From VRUE01 sp963728365 (lineage in GTDB: Bacteria > Actinomycetota > Thermoleophilia > Solirubrobacterales > 70-9), in the NCBI GenBank assembly GCA_963728365.1, contig CAVSJI010000001.1, positions 1,178,001 to 1,242,000 on the forward strand: 64,000 nucleotides of DNA, read 5' to 3'. Under the pieces are notes generated by a model that saw nothing but the letters and a program-made list of their open reading frames with translations, was not told where the DNA came from and did no database searches. Within the stretch, counting starts at the first letter, position 1. The number at the start of each line of letters is the position of its first letter. Positions 16,426 through 25,526 of the stretch are shown in pieces. The position numbers and the translations under genes were made by a program.

Positions 16426-16483
16426 CGGGGACGTGCCGCAATTTAGCGGTCCGTATAGGTACCTAAGTTGCGGCACGTCCCCG
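16426..16483. terminator. Bidirectional terminator between convergent genes
   Basis: A 16-bp perfect inverted repeat (CGGGGACGTGCCGCAA at 16426-16441 and its complement at 16468-16483) continues inward with one mismatch (tTTAG/CTAAg). It exactly fills the gap between the channel gene ending at 16423 and the acetyl-CoA synthetase gene ending at 16484, the position expected for a shared terminator. Confidence 0.75.
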
Positions 16484-18460
<1,977 letters not shown>

Positions 18461-18531
18461 TCCGCTCCTTCCGTCGCCGCTACCCTGATGTCAACCGTAG
18501 CCGACCGTCGAGGGACGAAACCACCAGACAG

Positions 18532-19905
18532 ATGCTCTTCCGCCAAATCATTCACGAGGATCTTGGCTGCGCTTCCTACCTGGTCGGCGACAAGGACTCT
18601 GGCGTCGCCGCGGTGGTCGACCCGCAGTGGGACATCGACCCCTACCTGCACCTGGCGCGCCTGCACGGGGTGCGGATCGAGCACGTGCTGGAGACGCACA
18701 ACCACGCCGACCACGTCTCCGGCCACGGCCGCCTGGCGCGGGCGACCGGGGCGACGATCCACGTCAGTGAGCTGGCCGAGGCCGAGTACCCGCACGAGCC
18801 GTTCTCCGACGGCTGGGTGCTGGCGCTGGGCGAGGGGGCGAGCATCGAGGCGGTCCACACCCCCGGCCACCGGCCTGAGCACACCTCCTTCCTGCTGCGC
18901 GACGCGGCGCGCGGCGCCGAGCCCTGGGCGGTGCTCAGCGGCGACTCGCTCTTCGTCGGCGACGTCGCCCGCCCCGACCTGGCGATCGAGCCGCGCGAGG
19001 GCGCGATCGACATCTTCCGCTCCCTGCACGAGCGCCTCATGTCGCTGCCGGACGACTGCGAGGTCTGGCCCGGGCATCTGGGCGGCTCGCTCTGCGGCAG
19101 CTCGGGCATCGACCTGAAGACCTCCTCGACGATCGGCTTCGAGCGCCGTCACAACCGGGCGCTGGCCTTCGCCGGCGAGGCGGAGTTCGTCGAGGACGCG
19201 ATCTCGACGATCGGCGCCAAGCCGCCCAACGTCGCCCACATCGTCGCCCTCAACCGCGGCCCTCTGGTCGAATCGATCGGCGCCCCGGCGCGGCTCACCC
19301 CGCACGGCTTCGAGGCGGCGATCGCCGGCGGGGCGCTGGCGGTCGACTCGCGCACCAACGAGCAGTTCGACGAGGCCCACATACCCGGCTCGATCAGCGC
19401 CTCCGCCTACGACACCGGCTTCGCCACCAAGGTCGCCGAGATGGTCCCGGTCGACGCGCAACTGCTGATCGTCGCCGCCTCGGACGGCAACGAGCTCGAG
19501 GCGGCCGAGCTGCTCGCCGCGGTCGGCCTCGGCGTGCGCGGCTTCCTCGGCGGCGGGATGACCGCCTGGCGGGCCGAGGACCGGCCGGTGGAGCGGATCG
19601 AGGCGATCGACCTGGCCGAGCTGGCCCGCCGGGTCGGCTCCGGCGCGGGGCCGCAGGTGCTCGACGTGCGCGGCGCTGCCGAGTGGGAGGAAGGCCACGT
19701 CCCCGGCTCGATCCACATCCCCTTCGCCGAGCTGCGCGAGCGGCTCGGCGAGCTGCCCCGCGACCGGCCGATCGCGACGATCTGCAAGGCCGGCAAGCGC
19801 AGCGGCCTGGCTGCTTCGATCCTGCAGCGCGAAGGCTTCGAGGGCGTGATCCACGTCAGCCGCGGCAACGCCGCGACGTGGTCGCAAGTCGAGACCGCCG
19901 CCTAA
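18532..19905 (+). CDS. MBL-fold persulfide dioxygenase-like protein with two rhodanese domains
   Basis: 457 aa from ATG 18532. The N-terminal metallo-beta-lactamase domain (about residues 1-240) has THNHADHVSGH (His56, His58, Asp60, His61) and VHTPGHRPEHTSF, as in ETHE1-type persulfide dioxygenases. Two rhodanese modules follow, near 265-355 and 365-455. Only the second has an active-site cysteine (ICKAGKRSG); the first has AASDGNE at that place and is probably inactive. Such fusions oxidise glutathione or other low-molecular-weight persulfides. The reading frame is open further upstream but shows no family similarity there. Confidence 0.9.
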   Translation: MLFRQIIHEDLGCASYLVGDKDSGVAAVVDPQWDIDPYLHLARLHGVRIEHVLETHNHADHVSGHGRLARATGATIHVSELAEAEYPHEPFSDGWVLALGEGASIEAVHTPGHRPEHTSFLLRDAARGAEPWAVLSGDSLFVGDVARPDLAIEPREGAIDIFRSLHERLMSLPDDCEVWPGHLGGSLCGSSGIDLKTSSTIGFERRHNRALAFAGEAEFVEDAISTIGAKPPNVAHIVALNRGPLVESIGAPARLTPHGFEAAIAGGALAVDSRTNEQFDEAHIPGSISASAYDTGFATKVAEMVPVDAQLLIVAASDGNELEAAELLAAVGLGVRGFLGGGMTAWRAEDRPVERIEAIDLAELARRVGSGAGPQVLDVRGAAEWEEGHVPGSIHIPFAELRERLGELPRDRPIATICKAGKRSGLAASILQREGFEGVIHVSRGNAATWSQVETAA

Positions 19906-19911
19906 CCTCGC

Positions 19912-19962
19912 GGCCGACGGGCCGATATGTCAAGGCATCCTTGACATATCGGCCCGTCGGCC
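19912..19962. terminator. Very long perfect hairpin terminator between convergent genes
   Basis: A 24-bp perfect stem (19912-19935 pairs with 19939-19962) with a 3-nt loop, core GATATGTCAAGG/CCTTGACATATC. It lies 7 bp after the stop of the MBL-rhodanese gene and 19 bp before the stop of the convergent peptidase gene, so it can end transcription from both sides. The perfect pairing is unusual in length. Confidence 0.75.
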
Positions 19963-19980
19963 CCCGTCCCCCCGTCCCGC

Positions 19981-21201
19981 TTAGTAGCCCGGGGGGTGAC
20001 GGGCTACGAAGCCTTCGGGGGAGTCGACCGGCGAGGAATGCCAGCGGGGGCCGGGGCCGCCTACGGTGTCGAAGGCGAGGCCGGCGATGATCATCCAGGC
20101 GTGGCCGGAGTTGGCGTAGACCGTGATCCACTTGCCGGCACCCGGTTCGCCCCAGGTCTCGAGGCCGGTCGAGTCGAGCGGGCTTTCGAGGAAGCCGCCG
20201 CCGTGCAGGGCGAAGCTGACCGCGCCCGAGCAGTCATAGCCCGAGGATTCGAAGGAGCCGTGCCCGCCGCCCCATATATAAGGCGTGGTGGCGATCGAGT
20301 TGGCCGCTTCGATCGCCGCGGCGATCGCCGGCGGCGCTTCGCTGGGCACGCTGGCCTGGCTTTCGGAAATGTAGCCGGCGCTCTCGCCAGGGGTGAGCGG
20401 CGCGGGGGTGCCGGTGACCGGCGCCGGCGCCCCGGTCGTCGCCGCGATCTGTTCTGAGATCGCCGCCATGTTGTCGCTGAGCGCCTGTTCGCGCGACTCG
20501 AGCGCTTCCAGCGAGGCCCGGCGCGCCGCCTGCGCGTCCTTGAGCTCGGCGAAGCGCGCCTCGGCCTCTTCGCGGGCGGCGGCGACCTGGAGCTCCTTGA
20601 TCGCGATCGCGTCGCGCGCCTTCTTGATCGTCAGGCGGGCGGCGGCCATCCGCTTGACCGCGGCGCGCGCCTGGTCGCGCAGGCCCTTGACCCGCGAGGC
20701 CACCGCGTCGTCGTATTCCTGGATTTGACTCAGGTAGTCGGCGCGGGTCGTCACTTCCGACCAGCTCTTCGAGTCGAGGACGACGTTGAGCATGTCGGGG
20801 CTGCCCGACTCGTACATCGCGACCAGCCGGTCGCGGAGCACGCCGAGCGCCCGGTGCAGGCGGGCCCGGATCCGCGCCAGGCGGCGCTTGTCGGCGGCCA
20901 GCTCGGCGTTTGCCTTGTCGAGTTCGGACTGCTTGGCGGAGAGTTCGGACTGAACCGCGGCCTGGCGCTGGCGCAGCGCCGAGACTTCGCCGATCATCGA
21001 GTCGATCGCCTTGTTCTGTTCGGCGATCGTCGTCGCCAGAGCGCTCTGGCTTTCGCGCACGTGGCTGAGCTTGCCCTGGGCCGAGTCGAGCTTTTCCTGC
21101 AGCGTCTTGGCCGGCGCCGAGGCGACCAGGCAGAGGAGGGCGAGGAGCAGCGCCGCAGGGAGCAGCACCCGCCAGGAGTTGCCGCGAGGGGGAACGCGCA
21201 T
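19981..21201 (-). CDS. Secreted coiled-coil peptidoglycan hydrolase (NlpC/P60-like)
   Basis: 406 aa. A signal peptide occupies about residues 1-32 (VLLPAALLLALLCLVASAPA). Residues about 33-245 are long coiled coils (LQEKLDSAQGKLSHVRE; LSAKQSELDKANAELAADK). After a Pro/Thr linker, the C-terminal domain has YIWGGGHGSFESSGYDCSGA with the presumed nucleophile Cys324 and a candidate His367 in YANSGHAWMI. This is the RipC/CwlO-type architecture: a coiled coil that may be activated by FtsEX-like partners and a cysteine endopeptidase that cuts peptide cross-links in the wall. Confidence 0.85.
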   Translation of the reverse strand: MRVPPRGNSWRVLLPAALLLALLCLVASAPAKTLQEKLDSAQGKLSHVRESQSALATTIAEQNKAIDSMIGEVSALRQRQAAVQSELSAKQSELDKANAELAADKRRLARIRARLHRALGVLRDRLVAMYESGSPDMLNVVLDSKSWSEVTTRADYLSQIQEYDDAVASRVKGLRDQARAAVKRMAAARLTIKKARDAIAIKELQVAAAREEAEARFAELKDAQAARRASLEALESREQALSDNMAAISEQIAATTGAPAPVTGTPAPLTPGESAGYISESQASVPSEAPPAIAAAIEAANSIATTPYIWGGGHGSFESSGYDCSGAVSFALHGGGFLESPLDSTGLETWGEPGAGKWITVYANSGHAWMIIAGLAFDTVGGPGPRWHSSPVDSPEGFVARHPPGY

Positions 21202-21255
21202 CGGCGGCGCACGGTAGCGAAGTGGCCGCGAAATTGTGAGGAGTTGCTAATAACT

Positions 21256-21271
21256 TGCAACTTCAGTTGCA
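21256..21271. promoter_or_regulatory. Inverted repeat in the divergent promoter region
   Basis: TGCAACTTCAGTTGCA, a 7-bp perfect inverted repeat around TC. It is 55 bp upstream of the peptidase start and about 130 bp upstream of the GAP-family gene, inside a locally A/T-rich stretch. TTGCAA half-sites are typical for MarR-type dimeric regulators. The regulator is unknown. Confidence 0.4.
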
Positions 21272-21400
21272 GAATTCGCGCGCTTGCAGGAGAAAATCCG
21301 CGTGCGGCGAGCTTGCGGTCGCAGTTACCGCCGCTCTGCGGGCACAACTACGACCGCAATGGGCGGCGATGCCCGCCGGGGCGGTTAGGCTCGCAGCGTC

Positions 21401-22078
21401 TTGATCAACGTTCTCGTACTGGCCGCCGCCTCAGCCGTCTCGCCGACGATCCTCGCGGTCGTGATCGTCGTCCTGCACCGGCCCTCGCCGCGGCGGTTGC
21501 TTGCCGCCTACCTAGTCGGCGGGTTCCTGACCAGCGTCGCGGTGGGCATCGCGATCGTCACCTCGCTCAACGAACTCAACGTTCTCTCCGGCTCCAGCCC
21601 GGCCGCCGACCCGATCGTCAACTTCACGATCGGCTCCCTCGCCCTGCTGGTCGCCTACGTGCTGGCGACCGACCGCGACGAGGGCTTCAGCGAGCGGCGC
21701 CGCGACAAGCGGGCCGAGAAGCCGCAGCGTGACCCTTGGTCGGAGCGGGTGATGAGCCGCGGCAGCGCGCCGATCGCCTTCGCCGTCGGCGTCGCCCTCA
21801 ACCTGCCGGGAGCCTTCTACCTGGTGGCGCTCAAGGACATCGCCCAGGGCTGGAGCGGCACCGCCAGCCAGGTCGCGGCGATCGTCGTCTTCAACCTGAT
21901 CATGTTCGTGCTCGCCGAGGTGCCGCTGCTCGGCTACTCGTTCGCGCCTGAGGCGACCCAGGTCAAGGTTGAAGCGCTGAACGAGTGGATGGCGCGCCAC
22001 GCGCGCCAGATAGTGATCACCGTGGCCACGGTGATCGGCCTCTATCTGGTCGCGCGCGGCGTCGTCGGCGTGCTCTAG
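21401..22078 (+). CDS. GAP-family (Sap-like) membrane protein
   Basis: 225 aa from a TTG start, with TAGGCT 9 nt upstream. Six predicted membrane helices: about 3-22, 33-52, 75-92, 127-145, 159-180 and 203-222. The pattern (short helix pairs, VSPTILAVVIVVL at the N-terminus, a charged loop after helix 3, NLPGAFYLVALKDIA) fits the GAP/Sap (sulfolipid-1-addressing protein) family, related to LysE-type exporters. In mycobacteria such proteins help export glycolipids; the substrate here is unknown. The 3' end overlaps the convergent SHOCT gene by 4 bp. Confidence 0.75.
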   Translation: MINVLVLAAASAVSPTILAVVIVVLHRPSPRRLLAAYLVGGFLTSVAVGIAIVTSLNELNVLSGSSPAADPIVNFTIGSLALLVAYVLATDRDEGFSERRRDKRAEKPQRDPWSERVMSRGSAPIAFAVGVALNLPGAFYLVALKDIAQGWSGTASQVAAIVVFNLIMFVLAEVPLLGYSFAPEATQVKVEALNEWMARHARQIVITVATVIGLYLVARGVVGVL

Positions 22079-22488
22079 GCGAGCAGCTTCGCCTTGGCCT
22101 TGTCGAACTCCTCGGCCGAGAGGGCGCCCTTTTCCTTCAGGTCGTTGAGCTTGTGCAGTTCATCGGCCGGAGTGCTGTGGGCCTGTTCGCGTACGTAGGC
22201 GTCGAAGTGCTTCTTGGCATCGACCTGGGCCTTGATCGTCCTGTCCCGCATCCCGTTGCCGCGCGCGATCAGGTAGATCAGCGCCGTCAGGAACGGGATG
22301 AAGACCAAGAAGAGGACCCAGGCGGCCTTGGCCCAACCGGAGAGCTCATGGTCGCGGAAGAGGTCGTTGAGGATCACGATCAGGATCCAGATCCAGATCA
22401 CGAAGAAGAAGATCTCGAGGGCGAGGAGCAGGAGTTCGCCCAGGTTGATGTCGGCAAAGGGCACGGCGGGTCCTTTCGTTGTTGGCAT
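22075..22488 (-). CDS. Small membrane protein with PLDc_N and SHOCT domains
   Basis: 137 aa. Two membrane helices near residues 17-41 (LLLLALEIFFFVIWIWILIV) and 53-74 match the PLDc_N transmembrane unit. The last 30 residues (ADELHKLNDLKEKGALSAEEFDKAKAKLL) form a SHOCT motif, a short helical element found at the C-terminus of many oligomerising bacterial proteins. Function unknown. It has ribosome binding site AAGGA upstream. Confidence 0.85.
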   Translation of the reverse strand: MPTTKGPAVPFADINLGELLLLALEIFFFVIWIWILIVILNDLFRDHELSGWAKAAWVLFLVFIPFLTALIYLIARGNGMRDRTIKAQVDAKKHFDAYVREQAHSTPADELHKLNDLKEKGALSAEEFDKAKAKLLA

Positions 22489-22520
22489 GCGGCTGACGCC
22501 GCGCTCAGATGTTCCGCAAC

Positions 22521-23303
22521 CTATGCGTTCTGCCTGCTATTCGCATCCGTATTTTCCGCGCTGCCGCCCCACGGCCGAGCCGCGAAGAGCACCGCGGCAA
22601 CCGCGGTGGCGAGGTTGAGGCTGGAGACGCCGGCGCGCATCGGAATCGCGAGGCGCGCGTCGGCGCGGTCGAGCAGGTCGTCGCTGAGACCGTGGCGCTC
22701 GGTGCCGAAGGCGAGGATCGCGCGCGGCGGCAGCTCGTCCGGGGCGAGCCGCTCGCCCTCCGGATCGACCGCGACCAGCGGCCGGTCGCACTCCGGCGGC
22801 CCCTCGACCCGCGCCACCGGTAGGGCGAAGTGCAGCCCGGCGCCGCCGCGCAGCGCGTCGGGGTGCCAGGGGTCGTTCTCCCCCGTGCTCAGCACCGCGG
22901 CCGCATCGGCGGCGGCGGCGACCCGCACGCAGGCGCCCATGTTGCCCATCGTGCGCGGGTCCTCGAGCAGGACGACCGGAGCCGGTCGCGGGTCGGCGAG
23001 CGCCGCGACGAGGTCGACCGGGGGCCGGCGGGCGATCGCGACGACGCCGGTGCGCGGCGCCTGGGGGACGAGCCGGGCCAGGGTCTCGGCGTCGACCGCG
23101 GCCGTGCGCCGCGCCAGCGAGCCGGCCAGGTCCGGCGCCAGCTCGGCCGCCAGCCGCTCCAGCTCGGCGGGATCGCTCGCCACCGCCTCCTCGACCTCGG
23201 CGCCGAAGCGCAGCGCGTGCTTGAGCGCGTGGAAGCCCTCGAGCACCGCCAGGCCGGGATCGCGGCGGGCCGTGCGGTAGCGGCGGACCAGGGCGTCGTC
23301 CAT
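22521..23303 (-). CDS. TrmH/SpoU-family RNA 2'-O-methyltransferase
   Basis: 260 aa from ATG 23303; the frame is open further upstream but that part is antisense of the flavoprotein gene. The N-terminal substrate-binding domain is followed by a SpoU methyltransferase domain with DPRTMGNMGACVRVAAA (motif 1), AFGTERHGLSDDLL (motif 2) and IPMRAGVSSLNLATAVAAVL (motif 3), which form the trefoil knot that binds S-adenosylmethionine. It methylates ribose 2'-OH in rRNA or tRNA; the exact site is unknown. Confidence 0.92.
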   Translation of the reverse strand: MDDALVRRYRTARRDPGLAVLEGFHALKHALRFGAEVEEAVASDPAELERLAAELAPDLAGSLARRTAAVDAETLARLVPQAPRTGVVAIARRPPVDLVAALADPRPAPVVLLEDPRTMGNMGACVRVAAAADAAAVLSTGENDPWHPDALRGGAGLHFALPVARVEGPPECDRPLVAVDPEGERLAPDELPPRAILAFGTERHGLSDDLLDRADARLAIPMRAGVSSLNLATAVAAVLFAARPWGGSAENTDANSRQNA

Positions 23304-23343
23304 GAGCGCCAAGCCTACGCGCGGCCGATGACCGCGAGACGAC

Positions 23344-24522
23344 TCAGCCGCTCGAGGCGCGGCGCGATTCGGGGCGATCGTCCACGTCCGGGTCCTGCTC
23401 GGCTTCCAGCTCGTCGACCAGGGGCGAGAAGTAGCGCGCGGTGATCTTGCCGGATCGCAACGGCCCCTCGGGCCTCTCGCTGAAGCCGGAGACTTCGCCG
23501 TGCCCGCCGGTCGGCCGGCCATAGAGGTACCGCGGGCCCTCTCCCGTCCAGAGCACGGCACGCAGGACCGGGTCGAAGGGACGCGCCTCGGGCAACGCGC
23601 CGACCTCGGCGGCGATCGTCGCGGCTACCACGTCCGCCTGCTGGCTGGCGATTCCTCCCTGCTTGATCGGGAAGCCGGTGACGTCGCCGGCGGCGTAGAC
23701 GCGCTCGAGGCCGATCGCCCGGCAGTGCTCGTCGACGCCGACGAAGCCGTCTTCGTCGTGGGGAATCCCGCCGACTCGCCGACCCTCGAGACGCGGCAGG
23801 CTGATCGCGGCGTCGGCCTCGACCGGCTCGCCGGGCGCCAGGCGCAGCTCCCCGTTCTCGAACTCGACCGGGTGGGGGCCGGCGACGAGCTCTATGCCCC
23901 GCTCGGCCAAGAGGGCGCTCATGCCCTCGGCGACCCGCCGGCCGAAAGCCGCGAGCGGCGCCTCCTCGGGGGTGACGACCGCGATCCGCGTCGAGCGACC
24001 CGCAGCCTTCGCCTCGGCGGCGGCGAACAGCGCCAGCTCGTATAGCGGCAGCGCCCAGCCGCGACCGGCGGGCATCGTGAACACGAGCCGGCGCAACTCG
24101 CCCGCCCGCAAGCGCGCGATCACCTCGCCGACCGGCCCTTCGTCGGCCACCCCCCAGAAGGTGGCCGCTCCGGGCACGGCCCAGAGCATGCGCACGCCGC
24201 TGGCGATCACCAGATGGTCGTAGGGGACCCGCCGGCCGTCGCGGCTCACGACAGCGCGCTGGCCGGGATCGACCGAGGCGATGCTGCCGAGCCGATGCAT
24301 GGCGCCGCAGCGCCCGACGAGCCTCTCCAGGTCGTAGTGAAACGAGCGGCTACCGCCATACGGCGCGGCGACGGTGAATGGCCTGTAGACGAACTCCGTG
24401 CGCGGGTCCCAGAGCTCCACCTCGACCCGCTCGCCGGCGAGGTCGCGCAGCGCCAGGGCGGCCTCGATCCCGGCGACGCCGCCGCCGGAGACGATTACCT
24501 TTTGGCTGCCGCCACTCCCCAT
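23344..24522 (-). CDS. Sulfide:quinone oxidoreductase-like FAD/NAD-dependent flavoprotein
   Basis: 392 aa from ATG 24522; an ATG 39 bp earlier is possible. It opens with the FAD motif VIVSGGGVAGIEAALALRDL and has a second nucleotide-binding region and a C-terminal GDVTGFPIKQGGIASQQAD, typical of SQR and type II NADH dehydrogenase relatives. The conserved SQR cysteines are not evident, so electron donor and acceptor are uncertain. It is divergent from the universal stress protein gene across a region with an inverted repeat. Confidence 0.85.
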   Translation of the reverse strand: MGSGGSQKVIVSGGGVAGIEAALALRDLAGERVEVELWDPRTEFVYRPFTVAAPYGGSRSFHYDLERLVGRCGAMHRLGSIASVDPGQRAVVSRDGRRVPYDHLVIASGVRMLWAVPGAATFWGVADEGPVGEVIARLRAGELRRLVFTMPAGRGWALPLYELALFAAAEAKAAGRSTRIAVVTPEEAPLAAFGRRVAEGMSALLAERGIELVAGPHPVEFENGELRLAPGEPVEADAAISLPRLEGRRVGGIPHDEDGFVGVDEHCRAIGLERVYAAGDVTGFPIKQGGIASQQADVVAATIAAEVGALPEARPFDPVLRAVLWTGEGPRYLYGRPTGGHGEVSGFSERPEGPLRSGKITARYFSPLVDELEAEQDPDVDDRPESRRASSG

Positions 24523-24558
24523 TGGACAAGCAATTTTCCCGGTCGAGAGGCGCCGCGT

Positions 24559-24600
24559 CATCGGGGAATTCCCCAGATTGTGTTCGGCTTTTCCCCGATG
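24559..24600. promoter_or_regulatory. Inverted repeats in the divergent promoter region of flavoprotein and usp genes
   Basis: CATCGGGGA (24559-24567) is repeated inverted as TCCCCGATG (24592-24600), and the palindrome GGGGAATTCCCC sits at its left arm. The sequence TTTTCCCCGAT recurs near other genes (see 42330 and 48397). It may be an operator or an alternative promoter element for the universal stress protein operon. Confidence 0.35.
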
Positions 24601-24665
24601 CCGACCGGCCCCGACCTACATACATTCGCCACCTACCTGCGGCATGAGAGAAGGGCGGGGAGAAC

Positions 24666-25526
24666 GTGAGGATCATGGTTGGCTTCGACGGCAGCGACGG
24701 CGGGCGCGACGCGCTCGAGTTGGCGCGCGCGGTGGCTGCCCCGAGCGAAGCCGAAGTCCTGGTCGTCGCCGTGGTCCCCTACGGGCCGCTGCCGGTCAGC
24801 TTCGAAGCGCTCGAAGCCGACGCGGCGGCTGAGGCGGAACCACTCTTCGAGGAGGCGCGGCGCCGGCTCGCCGGGCTGGCGGTCGAGACCCGCGGCTTCG
24901 GCGGCGGCTCTCCCGCCGGGGTGATGACCGAGATCGCCGAGGCCGAGGGAGTCGACCTGATCGTGCTCGGCTCCCCGCACCGCGGCGCGGTCGGCCGGGC
25001 GCTGATCGGCAGCGTCGCGGAGAGCATCCTGCACGGCGCGCCCTGCGCCGCCATGGTCGCCCCGCGCGGCTACGCCGCCGCGGAGCCCGGCCCGCTGCGC
25101 CGCGTGGCGGTCGCCTATGACGGCACTCCGGAAGCGAAGGCGGCGCTGCGCGCGGCCGAAGAGGTCGCCCTGCGCACGGGCGCGGCGATCCGCGTGCTAA
25201 CCGTGGTCGCGCCGCCGGTGGCGATGCCGGGGGTCGGTGGCTACGTTCCGGTCGAGCCCCCCGACGCGGGGAAGATCGTCACCGAGGCGGTCAACTCGGT
25301 CGACGAGCGGCTCGCCGCCGACAGCCGCCGCCTCGACGGGCCCCCGGCGCGCACCCTCGCCGCAGCCTGCGAGGACGACGTCGACCTGCTGCTCGCCGGC
25401 TCACGCGGGTACGGGCCGGTGATGCGCGTCCTGCTCGGCTCGGTTTCCACGCAGCTGATCCATATGGCCCCCTGCCCGGTGATGGTGGTGCCGCGACCGC
25501 AGCGCGGACCGGAGGTTCTCCTATGA
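24666..25526 (+). CDS. Tandem-domain universal stress protein
   Basis: 286 aa with two UspA folds (residues about 1-140 and 145-282). Each ends in the ATP-binding motif: GSPHRGAVGRALIGSVAE in the first and GSRGYGPVMRVLLGSVST in the second. Such proteins bind ATP and accumulate under hypoxia, starvation or redox stress. The gene overlaps the phosphoenolpyruvate synthase gene by 4 bp (ATGA), so stress signalling and carbon flux are linked in one transcript. Confidence 0.93.
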   Translation: MRIMVGFDGSDGGRDALELARAVAAPSEAEVLVVAVVPYGPLPVSFEALEADAAAEAEPLFEEARRRLAGLAVETRGFGGGSPAGVMTEIAEAEGVDLIVLGSPHRGAVGRALIGSVAESILHGAPCAAMVAPRGYAAAEPGPLRRVAVAYDGTPEAKAALRAAEEVALRTGAAIRVLTVVAPPVAMPGVGGYVPVEPPDAGKIVTEAVNSVDERLAADSRRLDGPPARTLAAACEDDVDLLLAGSRGYGPVMRVLLGSVSTQLIHMAPCPVMVVPRPQRGPEVLL

